A stretch of DNA of 64,000 nucleotides. Source: Primula veris. Lineage: Eukaryota > Streptophyta > Magnoliopsida > Ericales > Primulaceae. The position numbers and the translations under genes are program-made. The stretch spans positions 19,519,992 to 19,583,991 of the forward strand of contig OY821746.1 in assembly GCA_963682055.1 (NCBI GenBank). The letters run 5' to 3'. Of this stretch, positions 1 through 11,256 are shown in pieces (position 1 is the first letter of the stretch; every line of letters begins with the position of its first letter). A model generated the notes under the pieces. The model was not told the origin of the DNA. It was given only the letters and a program-made list of their open reading frames with translations, and did no database searches.

Positions 1-650
1 AAATAATTCAGTCAAAAGCGTATATAGTTCAATAAAAGTGCATATAGTTCAGTCGAAAGTGTATATAGTTAGTCAAAAATGGATAAATTTGAGTCGAAAT
101 TGCATTCAATTCAGCTGAAAGTACATCTAGTTCCGTTAAAAGTGCATACAATTCAGTCGAAAGTAAATATAGTTAAATAAAAGTGAATATGCATATAGTT
201 CAGCTAAAAGTGCATCTGGTTCAGCTGAAAGTATATTTGGTTCAGCTTAAAGTATATTTGGTTCAGCTTAAAGTGCATCTAATTTAGTGGAAAGTACATA
301 TAGTTAAGTCAAAAGTGCATATAGTGTAGTCGAAAGTGCATATAGTTCTGTTAAAAATGCATCTGATTCAACTAAAAGTGCATCTGGTACAACTGAAAGT
401 GCATATGGTTCAGCTGAAAGTGCATATGGTTCAGCTAAAAGTGTATCTGGTTCAGCTGAAAGTGCATATGGTTCAGACAAAAGTGCATCTAGTTCAATAA
501 AAGTGCATATTATTATGTAAAACCTGCATCTAGTTCAACTAAAAGTGCATCTGGTTTAGCTGAAAGTGCATATAGTTCAGCTAAAAGTGCATCTGGTTCA
601 GTCGAAAGTGTATCTAGTACAGTCGAAAGTGCATAAATTTCAATAAAAGT
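1..650. repeat. Degenerate 21-bp minisatellite, array A
   Basis: About thirty head-to-tail copies of a 21-bp unit, consensus close to AAAGTGCATATGGTTCAGCTG, with many substitutions and occasional length changes. It is already under way at the window edge, so its left end is not seen. The unit shares the GTGCATA core, the 21-bp period and a TCGA-like step with the array at 32841-33560, so the two belong to one repeat family. There is no open frame and no gene signal. Confidence 0.9.
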
Positions 651-1165
651 GATTTTTTTGTGATTTTTTTTCATTTTTTTATAATGTTTATAATTTTTTT
701 CATTTTTTTTTCATTTTTATAATATTTTGTGATTTTTTTCATTTTTTATAATATTTTGTGATTTTTTTCATTTTTTATAATATTTTGTGATTTTTTTCTT
801 CTTTTATATTTTTTTTTTGTAATTTTGTGATTTTTTGTGATTTTTTTTGTGATTTTTGTGATTTTTTTATATTTTTATAATATTTTGTGATTTTTTTAAT
901 TTTTTTAATTTTTTATAATATTTTGTGATTTTTTATAATTTTTTTAATTTTTTTTTTGTAATTTTTTTAAAATTTTGTGATTTTTTGTGATTTTTTGTGA
1001 TTTTTTTATGATTTTTTGTGATCTTTTGTGATCTTTTGTGATCTTTTTTATAAAAATACATTTTTTTTTAATTTTTACAATTTTTTGTGATTTTTTTTCA
1101 TTTATTTTGAGATTTTTTGCATTTTATATAATTTTATGTGTTTTTTTTCTATTTTTTATGAAATA
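651..1165. repeat. T-rich low-complexity tract with TTTTGTGATTTTTT motif
   Basis: The tract is almost pure T broken by GTGA and ATAATATT steps, and the phrase TTTTGTGATTTTTT recurs many times. It directly follows the 21-bp array, as a T-rich tract does at 33561-34030. Its complement resembles the A-rich block left of the second array. Confidence 0.85.
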
Positions 1166-1450
1166 TGTGTATGGCGTTTTGGTAAATAAAGTAAATAATT
1201 AAAAAAATGCTACCTATATAGAATATGAACTTATGAAGGTAGCTATGAGTAATATAAGTTCAAAAGTGGTACATATTGGACATTATTTGTTTTATTATTA
1301 ATTGAACGCAAAATAGTTCAGTTTACAAAGGTTACAAAATAAGCCCATATGTCCACAAAGTGACTGATTCAGTATAAGTAAATTAATTACACATAAGTCT
1401 CTGTATTAAACAACTCAACAATTAAGTATACAAAACACATATAATATATC

Positions 1451-4007
1451 AATACACCACTCTCAAGATGGAGAATGTAATGGAAGTACTCCCATCTTGA
1501 CCTTTAAACCATTAAAAAGTCTAAGTGATATAGTGAAAAAATCTGCAATATTATTAGAGGAATAAACATGCGATGGATGAATTATACCTTTTTCTATCTT
1601 TTCACTTATGAGTGTTTTGTTCTTCCATAATTAACAGGGTTGCTTGCCAAAACTAATGCAGATTTACTATATGTAAATAAACAAATTAAACTATCATGAT
1701 TAACATTTAAATCTTTCAATAATTATAATAACCAAACTATTTCACATGTTGGCATGGACATAGCTCTATATTCAGCCTCAGAAGAGCTCATATATACAAC
1801 TTGTTGTTTCTTATTTTTCCATGATATTAATGCATTTCCTAAATATATACAAAAACCTTTAACAGATCTTCCAGTATCAATGCATGATTCCCAATCAGAA
1901 TCAGTAAATACTTTTAATTTAAAATTAGAAGGTTAATGGAAGAAATGGCCTTGAGCAGGGTCATTTTTAACATACCTGAGTACTCTTAAAGCAGCCGCAT
2001 AATGCCCACTTGCTATGAGCTGGTAAAAACTGACTTAAAACAAGAACTAAATAGCCAATATCATGTTTTGTAATGGTAAGATATAACAATTTATCAATCA
2101 TTTTTCTATAAGAAGTAATATCAGTGAAAGAATCCTTATCAGAAATAGTGAATTTTGTTTTTGTGTCCATGAGAAAATCAGTTCATTTAACAGCCAAATA
2201 ATCTATTTCATTTAAAAATTCTAAAGCATACTTTCTTTGAAAAATATGAATTACATCCTTATTTCTAGAAACTTCAAGCCTTCAAAAATATTTTAAATTT
2301 TCAAATGTTTTAACTGAAATTTTGTATTGAGAAAAGTTCTAACATTATTAATAAGAGTAGAATCAACTAGCTATCAAAATATCATCTATATATACCAGTA
2401 AAGCCAAAAATTTGTTATTAACATGATAAATAAAGAGAGAATGATCACCATTGGATTTAATAAAACCAAATTCAATCAGAGCAATACTTAACTTTGGAAA
2501 CCATTGTCTAGAATCTTATTTAAGTCCATACAAAAATTCCTATAATTTACAAACTAAAAAACTATTTTCATCACAAAACCCAGGTGGTGGTGGTGTCATA
2601 TACACATCTTCATGTAATTCTCCATGTAAAAAGACATTATTTACATCTAACTGACTTAAAAACCAATTTTGTGCAGCAGGTACAGCTAAAAAACATCTTA
2701 CAATGTTCTTTTTTGTTACATGAGAAAAAGTAAATTCATAATCAATTTCTTCAAACAAGTATATCACTTAGCAACTAACCTATCTTTATACCTTTTTACA
2801 TAAGCATCATATTTGTATTTTATTCTATATACCCACTTACAACATATAGTCTCTTTATTTTCAGGAATATTAGTCAAAATCCATGTTTTATTACCTGCCT
2901 TAATTTCAGCTTTCATTGCTTCTTTCCATAAAGAATGTTTATTAGCTTGCTTAAAATTATTTGGTTCTATATTTGAAGAAATAGTCCTACAATAATTTTT
3001 ACAATTTGATGAAACATTATCATAAGAAACATAATCATGCAAATGATAATTAGGATTTTTAGAATGAGTAACATCAACAATGATAATCTTGTAAGAATTT
3101 AAGAATATTATGAATCCTAGAAAATTTTCTTACCCCACTGTCCATGCCACATGTACAAGATTTTCTTACCCCACTGTGCATACCACATGTATAAGAATTA
3201 GTATATTGAATATCATTATCAACAGGTAAAGAAGAAGATTTATCATTATTAACAGGTAAAGAAGAAGATTTATCAGAAATGTTCAAGTATCAAGTATTGT
3301 ATCACTTAGGTTTGGTTGTTCTAAGTTTTGATAAGAGAAAATATTCTCATAAAAAACAACATATCTGAAAAGAAAATAATCATGTGTCTAAATTATAAAT
3401 TTTATAACTTTTAGTGCTTGTCTCATAATCTAAGAAACACATTTTCTACCTCTAGAATCAAAATTTGTTATATTTCTTGATAAATTACTAGAAAATCAAA
3501 GACATCCAAAGACTTTAAAATGATTATAAGCAAGCTTTCTTGAGTATAAAAAAAGCTCATAAGGACTTTTATTAGATAATATAACAGAAGGAATTCTATT
3601 TATGATACAGTCAAAATACAATCATCCAAAAAATAAAAAGTAATATTACACTGAAATCTAATAGATTTAGCAACATTAAAAAGAGATGATGTTTTCTTTC
3701 AACAATCTCATTTTGCTGTGTTGTATGAACACGACTTGTTTGATGTATTATTCCATTTTTATTATAAAAATCCATAAGGTTAAATTTTATACCATTATCA
3801 CTTCTTAATACCTGTATTTTAGTATTAAACTGAGTATTAACCATTTGAGAAAATTCTGATATTATAAAACTAGTTTCAGACTTGTATTTAATACGAAAAA
3901 TCGAAGTAATCCTATTGTAATCATCAACTATGGTCAAGAAAAACTTATGTTGACTAGAAAATATGACTTGCAAAAAAAATTGTTCCAAGTCTAAGTTCAT
4001 ATACATT
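1451..4007 (-). mobile_element. Decayed, 5'-truncated Ty1/copia retrotransposon
   Basis: Read on the minus strand, the order is integrase, reverse transcriptase, RNase H, as in Ty1/copia. Past RNase H a purine-rich stretch leads to TGTATTGATATA at 1456, a plausible start of a 3' LTR whose far end I cannot fix. Gag and protease are missing, because similarity stops where the inverted repeat at 4008 begins. Frames are broken many times and two short internal tandem duplications (about 3118-3200 and 3222-3272) are present. The copy cannot be functional. Confidence 0.85.
1560..4003 (-). pseudogene. copia pol remnant: integrase, reverse transcriptase, RNase H
   Basis: The integrase core lies at 3611-4003, with the phrases FFLTIVDDYNR and LRSDNG and a later E in NEIVERKHH. 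Reverse transcriptase spans about 1967-3042: the N-terminal WVYRIKYK and RYKDRLVAK block, then QLDVNNVFLHGELHEDVYM at 2540-2767, then the SYRKMIDKLLYLT and ISYLV-like block at 1967-2170. RNase H is antisense to the plus strand at 1754-1936 and reads [10 protein letters not shown] in the minus direction. Stops and frameshifts separate the blocks. The YVDD catalytic motif region (about 2200-2500) is eroded. Confidence in the family is high; exact limits are approximate. Confidence 0.88.
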
Positions 4008-4727
4008 GCTACAAACCAAAACAATAGAACTATATAACAAGAAACATTAGTAAAGTTTGTAAAAGAAAAAATTCAAAAATTTAAAATGAAGAAAACCCTC
4101 AAGCACATGAAATCTATTGCAGAGATATTTGAGATACCTACTGTTACTTATGTGAGGATGAATGTTGCTCTTTTGAGGGGTAAAATGTATATGGTCGTCG
4201 ATTAAATTTGACAGAATATTGTTGAAGTCTCTCACAAAGCCTAAACAATTCTTCCTCTCGACATATGTTGAAAAAAAATATCTCATCGTTATATCATCTT
4301 TATATATATAGGGAAATAGAGAAAGATAAATTAATAGAGAGAGAGAGAAGCAAAGGATGACAATCGAAAAGATGAGATTTTTTTTATCTATCTATGCTTC
4401 TCTCTCTATTAAAGTTTGTTTCTCTATTTCCTATTATAAAGATAAGATTGTTTTCAAAACATATGTCGAGAGGAAGAGAGTTGTTTAGGCTTTGTGAGAG
4501 CTTTTAGCATTCAACAATATTCTGCCAAATTTTAATCAATAAGTATATACATTTTACCCCTCAAAAGAGCAACATTCATCCTCGCATGTGTAACACTAGG
4601 TTTTTCAAATATTTTTCAATATATTTCATGTGCATGAGGGTTTTCTTCATTTTAAATATGTGATTTTTTTTTCTTTGTAAATGTATCTTTTTCTATAGTT
4701 CTATTGTTTTGGTCTGTTGCAAGTCAC
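4008..4727. repeat. Large fold-back inverted repeat (arms about 330 bp)
   Basis: The left arm (about 4008-4340) and right arm (about 4395-4727) are reverse complements with moderate divergence around a 50-60 bp centre. Anchors are ACCAAAACAATAGAACTATA at the outer end, AAAATGAAGAAAACCCTCA mid-arm and the CATATGTYGA/GAGAGGAAG block near the centre. The outer edge coincides with the end of copia similarity. I see no clear target-site duplication. It may be a fold-back transposon or a palindromic rearrangement. Confidence 0.8.
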
Positions 4728-5461
4728 CTATTCTAGTCACAGATGATATAGAAGGCTCCTTGTTACAATCTTGAAGTTATACTTTTGAATGAATCAATAA
4801 TACTTTTTTTAACATATAAAATTAGATATTGTTTTTATGACTTGTGCTCAACAAAACTAACTAGTTCGAGTTCAAAAAATTATACATACTATATAGATAT
4901 ATGATTGTGCTAACAAATTTCGTTTAACCCAATACACTCTATTTTAATCTGTCAAATATCAAAAAATTGAATTTTTTAAAAAATAAAATATTTGAGCCAT
5001 TTTAACGTAAACGGATAGTAGTAATGTGAGCCTAAGGATTTTAGGAGAGTTGTGGCTAACTATTTATTGGTTGAAGCCACATTCAGGTGGATCTAATATC
5101 ACGACTTAGACATATTATTGTGTTAAGGTTGCCGTATTTACCGTATTTCACAAAATATATGGTTATATTCTTCTTATTAATTGATGGTTTTTTAGCAAAT
5201 GCCTATATACGCAAATGTTGAGTGTGGTAAATATGTATTTGATTCAGGTTTCTCTTGTTTAAATCAAGAAGGACAAAATATATTCAAGCGGAGATCGTTG
5301 TTCATTTCATTTCAAAAGAATCGCTAAGTATTTTATGCTATAATATGCAATATGTATGCCCTCATAGATAATTTTTCTTATTTTTTTTATTGGGTTCCTA
5401 CTACAAAATAGAAGTAACCTATGAAATGAACTGGACAGAGTAACGGTACAAAAATTGAAAT
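4728..5461. other. Intergenic, nothing recognised
   Basis: AT-rich sequence with no coding frame, hairpin or repeat that I can support. Confidence 0.5.
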
Positions 5462-6131
5462 AACCGAATATAAAGTTACTTCCTACACATGCAATATAAA
5501 GAAAATACCAATCGAAATTAATTATAGATGTATGCATGCAAGTTAAACGGAAAAGTAAACTAGCCTATATGCAGAGACTACGTACTTGCATAAAAATAAT
5601 AAATAGGGCGTTTCTGAATGTGTGTTATCTTAACTGTTAATAGAACCATCCATGGAGAACCGAAGAATCCGAGTCAAGTCAATTGTTGAACAATCTTTCC
5701 TTAAGATTTCATACACCCGGTCCTAGCCGGATTTATACAAGACTCGCTCCTATCGCGCAAGCGAAAAGTCGGCACCTCAAGCCCCAACCGAAATATAAAG
5801 TTACTTCCTACACATGCAATATAAGTAAAATATTAATCGAAATAAGCTATACGATATATCGCAACCTAACAAGTATCATGCAAGTTAGACGGAAAAGTAA
5901 ACTAGCCTATATGCAGAGTCTACTTGCATGAAATAATAAATAGGGCGTTCCAGAATGTGTGTACCTTATCTGTCGATAGATTTGTCGATGAAGAACCGAA
6001 GAATCTGATTAAAGTGGATTGTTTAAAAATCTCACCTTAAAATCTAATACGCCCCCTATCCGCGACGTGATTTGTGCAAGACTCATACCTATCTCGCGTG
6101 CAAAAACTCAGAGCCCCATGCCTTAACCACT
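5462..6131. repeat. Tandem duplication, period about 326 bp
   Basis: Copy 1 (5462-5787) and copy 2 (5788-6131) share, in order, ATAAAGTTACTTCCTACACA, GGAAAAGTAAACTAGCCTA, AATAAATAGGGCGTT, GAACCGAAGAATC and the CAAGACTC(G/A)..CCTATC block. The two are diverged by many substitutions and small indels. No protein is evident. Confidence 0.85.
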
Positions 6132-9100
6132 TTGTTTAAGATATACCCTTCCAATTTCACAATCCCAATCGAAAGAATTTCTTGCTAAATAGAAAAGTGA
6201 GTTTTTGAGTTTTTAATCCCGAAATGATGCAAGACCTCCACTTTGGAGGCCAATATTTTTCACACTAGTTATCGGTTTTGGACTTACCTTAATTATATTG
6301 CTTCGAATCCCTGACGTAGTACTTCGATTTGGTACAAAACACGAATCATGTTGTGTAATTCGTCGAAAGCGATCTCAAAGTCGGACAAAAACGGTTTTCG
6401 TATATTTCCAATACACCAAATTCCAACATTTTTTCACATTGAGAATGATACTCATATTTCACTTCATCAAGTCACATTACACGGAAAGGCCGAATACTGA
6501 TTTATCTTATTAAGTACATATCCACGCCTATGAAGAAAAAACGGAAACTGAAGTTCAACACAACTTATTTTCCTTCTTATTTGGGATTTCCCCTTGCTAC
6601 TTTCCTTCTTATAGACCTTGTTCCACGAGTGTCATGTACAGACGAGTTGCCAATTTTACTTAAAAATATTGAGGAAACTAAAACTTATCCACAAGAAATT
6701 GAACCACGAGAAAAGCTAAGAGGAGAAAGGAATTCCTTATCCAGGAATTCCTTCTGTGAAATTTCAAGACTTTGATCCGTATTCTTTGTGTCGACTTTGA
6801 TAGCAAAGGAGCTGAGAAGTTCCGCTTATTTTCAACAACGCGAGTATCCTTGGATTGCCCTTTTTTTTTAAAAAGAAAACATCTTAAGACTTTGTTAGCT
6901 TCATATATAAAGCATCTCCCTTGTGTGGACATTATGTTGTGAGATTACAATTAGAGGAGTGTTGAAATTTTGTTACAATTAATACAAGGAAAACATAGAT
7001 GCTTAATTTGTTAGAGAGTTGTCATTGAGATCAGAAAGTTGGTACCTCCCTTGTCTTGTTTAGAGGTGTTGTCTCAAAAACTGTTCTTTATTACAACCCT
7101 TTTTGTTGTTTTCATTTGTGTATAAAGTTTTTTTTTCCTTTGGCCATGGCTTTTACCTTTTGCCATCTTCTTGCATTGGGTTGTAAACTGGCTAACAGTA
7201 CACTAAAAAGAACTTTTTTTGATGCATAAATGACTGCTGGCTGTTGAATTATTAGGTTGTCATTGTTTTTCGATTGTAGTGGTAGAACTTTTTGTTTCTA
7301 CGAAATCAAATGATTTGATGAATTCTTAGATTCTTATTGTTTTTCGATTTGTTGTGGTAGAACCTTTTATTCTTCTAAAACCAATTGATTTGATCCATAT
7401 GTTAAACATGACACCACAGCGAAACAACACAACAGTTTTAGTCTTGCAACCACAACTTAACAACTCACCAGCATCATTTTCTTCAAAAGAAATGGTTTGG
7501 TGATATAAACGCACAAACATTGCCTTAATCACTCCTTGAGTTAAATTTAACATTGACTTATCTAAAACTAGCAATCGTAGCTCACACGTTACGTATGCAA
7601 TACGTATATAAATATGATGCCGGACAAATGAATTTAAATTTTTTTAAAAAAAATAAAAAAAATGATGGAATGAATATAGTAAATTAATAATTGTATATAA
7701 TGAGTAATATGATGTTTTATTGTTATAGAAGTATAGTTTGGGAGATGAATTATATATTAACAGTACATAAATATGTTTTATGTGTGAGAATGAGCATATT
7801 TATTGAATTATTTATGTATTTGAATTGTATTATGCTATATGAGTAATTCGTAAATTAGAATATGAGTATTTTTTGAAAAAATTGGCAGCTTCATTTCTCT
7901 TAGGTTGACTTATATTAATAGTATTATATATACGCAAACAAATCAAAAATTTTGTGCACAAACTGAATTTTAAAATTTGAGAAAAGCAATCTCAAGTCGG
8001 TATTTATATTATAAAAGTTTAATCTACCTTTTATTTTACGATATTTAATTTTCTAAATATTCGAGGGTGGGGACGATTTTTGTTCTAGGCCTGGATATCA
8101 AAAAGGTCGTGACCGGCCTTAATACAAACTACCGGGCATTAATAACCGCAAAAAGCCTGGTTGCATAGATGATAGATCAAGATATAAAGAACAATTATTT
8201 TATGTTAATCATATTGAATTTAAACAATCGCATATATTTTCATCAAAAGGAAAGAAGTCGATAATCGATACCAAAATTTGCATGCATTAGATTGTAATAT
8301 TGTTGAACTTTCAAAATTTGATATTATATTTCACCGTAGGACCGAATCAAATAGCAATAATAGTAGTTGATTTTTAAATTAAGTTTATCTAAGAGATATA
8401 TATTTTTTTTATGGCAAATTGATGTAATCATAGGAGAAACAAGAAGGGTGATTTCACGTACTATGCAAAGTTTTCGCTCGTTTTGCTATACTTTGTCTAC
8501 ACCGCTTGCTTACAAATCGATCAACCCTTTTAGATAGCTATGATGCTTTGAGATCTGACGGCGAGTTGGTATGAAATGAAAACCCTAACGCGTTTGTCTA
8601 TATATAGAGCGAAAGGTAACAAGACCAATCAAGATTCAATTTGACTTAAGTTATACCCTATCGATATTTCTCATTTGGTCATGATGACATCCCAATAACT
8701 TTCGTTTATCTAACTTTACTAAAATTGGATGTTTTCGATGATTTCTAAGATAGGGTCCATGTATTCGTTCTTCACGAGACGCATAAGCTACACTTCAATA
8801 AAATTGATTTGGTTTATTTCGTGGTCTCGCTTTATTTTTCTTGTCTTATTTTAATAAATCAATGAATATTAATTTATTATTATTTTATAAAAAATGAATC
8901 GATTATATAAAAACCGGCACATGGGTATGCTACAATGTAGTGTATTTGTAACTTTAGGTAAAATACACATGTATAGGTATATAATACTACATAAATGGTA
9001 AAAATATATATATATGTTTTTGACGAAATCACTTTGAAGGGGTGAGAGGGTATTCTTTTACGAGTATTGCTACATGCACCTAAATATATTAACCAAAAAC

Positions 9101-11089
9101 ATTACCCGTTGATGTGACGGATTAGGTGTATCAATCGTATATTAATATAAAATTGTTTTTTCTAAATCACAACCAAAACGATTGTTGCACCTAATCCGCC
9201 ACATCAGTTGGTAAAGTTTTTCGATAGAAAATATGGTGAGAAAAAACAATTTCCTTCTTTTACAAATGATTTCTTTTACCATTTTTTAACACGAGACTAT
9301 TATTTTAAAAATTACTTTTTGGTATTCAGGTGGTCGTGACATAACTTTGTGCTAAAATCATGTTTCGTTGTAAAAAGTTATAGTCCTAACATATTCTTTT
9401 ATATTAACATTAGCATATCAAGAATCAAGCATTCTTGATGGCAAAGTAATTTTAACATGATGATTCTTGAAAATTGAAACATAGCCAGAGATTTTGCATT
9501 GGCCATATCAATAATGATTGAACTGTTGGGTCTAGTTTTTAAGTTCGTTCTGTGTCACAATCATCTTCATGTTTATATATACTATACTCTGAAAGTGCTT
9601 GAATGTTTAGCATTGTATACCAATCACCAGTATGTAGAAATAGTTCATGAGCCGCTTCTAAGTGGCACAAGTTAAGTAATAGCGGGAAACGAAAATTGTC
9701 CAAAGACCCCGCATTATTAAACAGTTTACACATTGTTTGTTTGCATCTTTTCTAGTTTGGTAGAGGCGTATATGACTAGTAATGAATGTGGCTTCAAAAT
9801 AAGTATTCTGAGTTGGTTTATACTCCTCTTATTAATTGTGCCTCACGTGTTATGTGTGTAGCGTAAGACAATAAAAATATAAAAAATATGTATAGTTATA
9901 ATATAATTAAATATGTAGATAATACAAAATAAAAACATATTTTAAGATTTAAAAGAATTTTTGTTTGTTAAGGAAGGATAAATAGTTTTATTAGTTTTTA
10001 CTTTTTATATTTTTATGTGATTATGATATTATTGTAATTAATATAAAGATGTAGAGGTATTTTTTAAAAAAAAATGACTAAATTGGGTCGGTTCATTTGA
10101 CTTGAGTTGTCTTGAGATATTTTTGAAAAAAAATACTAATAATAATAATGAATTTTGGACTCTAAAAATGAAAGACCGTGTTTTAAATATTTGGTCCGGG
10201 AAGACTTTGTTTAATTGCATTTCCGGTTACGAAGAGAGGGGTTGAGGGAGAGGGGAAAGGTTAAAGAGAGATCTATAAAGCCGCCATCAGCTTCCGTTCG
10301 TTCAAACATGGGAAGGGAAAGAGAATTAAAGTCATCATTCTCCTCTCTTTGTAATCAACGGTCTCGCCGGAGCTAATATTGGTCGGAAAGTAGAGGGTCC
10401 ACAACTGTGGTCGCCGCCGGAGACAAACATAAGTAATGTTGGTTTCGTTCATTGTCTATGAAGGAAATTATAGTGCAGGTCATATATAAAGCCATAATTA
10501 GATAAAAGAGAGATATCCCTATGTAAAGTCGTGATCGGATAAAAGTGTATTAAAAGATCTTTTTATAATCGACATCTTTTAAGCTAGAACCAATTATTAA
10601 TCGTGTTGATAAATAGAAAAAAACAAATTATAAAGAAGAAAAGAAAAAAGTGTTACAATGTTAATAATTTAATACAGTAAAACTTCCATAAAAATACTCT
10701 ATATAGTAATAAACTCTTTATAGTAAAAAAAAATTCAGTCCCAACACGTGCTAGTTATAAATAGAAATAAAATCTCGATTCTCGTGCTAGTTATAAATAG
10801 AAATAAAATCTCGATTGTCACACATGTTTGTACATTTCATGCTTTCTTTATATTATTATATCTTATATTATGTTTATAAATTTGTTCTAAAGAAATAGTA
10901 TCTTTTATACGTAACATTCACTTAATAATAACTTACATATATTAATAATTTACAATTGTAACAACGATATAACTGTATACAGTTTTTTGGTACAACTAAA
11001 AATACTTCATCGGAGTAAATCTTTAAAAAAAAAAACAATAATAAGTAAATATTTTAATAAAAAAGGAAAAGTAAAAAAAAAAGGAATAA
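6132..11089. other. AT-rich intergenic region with small repeats
   Basis: No gene recognised. Items seen: a diverged tandem duplication of about 78 bp at 7249-7385 (motif TTGTTTTTCGATT, then GGTAGAAC); an inverted-repeat element at about 9083-9235; a pogo/Emigrant-like end (TACAGTAAAACTTCCATAAA) at about 10674; two copies of a 34-bp unit at 10747-10780 and 10783-10816; and a GC-richer patch at 10200-10440 with only a 22-codon frame. Other short frames look like chance. Confidence 0.6.
9083..9235. mobile_element. Small inverted-repeat element (MITE-like)
   Basis: The arm GATGTGACGGATTAGGTG at about 9112-9129 is matched inversely by CACCTAATCCGCCACATC at about 9187-9204. The flanks stay complementary outward for some 30 bp more. 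The superfamily is not clear and no target-site duplication was identified. Confidence 0.55.
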
Positions 11090-11097
11090 TATAAATA
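11090..11097 (+). promoter_or_regulatory. TATA box of the eIF(iso)4G gene
   Basis: TATAAATA lies 160 bp before the ATG at 11257, and a start site about 30 bp downstream would give a leader of roughly 130 nt. The leader is rich in GAGA and GATA steps. Position and match are good; the start site itself is inferred. Confidence 0.6.
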
Positions 11098-11162
11098 GAG
11101 ATAGTGAGAGGCTGGGTTACGGCCGAAACCCTTTTGTCTCTCATCTCAGAAGAGAGAGAAAC

Positions 11163-11170
11163 AAACCCTA
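11163..11170 (+). promoter_or_regulatory. Telo-box (AAACCCTA) in the 5' leader
   Basis: A perfect AAACCCTA, with a second AAACCCT at 11126-11132. Such boxes are common near the start of plant translation-machinery genes, which fits the gene downstream. Function here is inferred from the motif only. Confidence 0.5.
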
Positions 11171-11256
11171 CATAGATATAGAGATAGATATAGAGATAGA
11201 TATAGATAGATACATAAGCATACGTATATATTTGAAAAGTGATATTGAATATTAGT

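Noticed and set aside
1754..1936. Plus-strand 60-codon frame
   Set aside because: It is antisense to the copia RNase H block, which reads correctly on the minus strand.
11239..11256. N-terminal extension of eIF(iso)4G from position 11239
   Set aside because: The upstream codon is GTG; the first ATG at 11257 gives the family's usual N-terminus.
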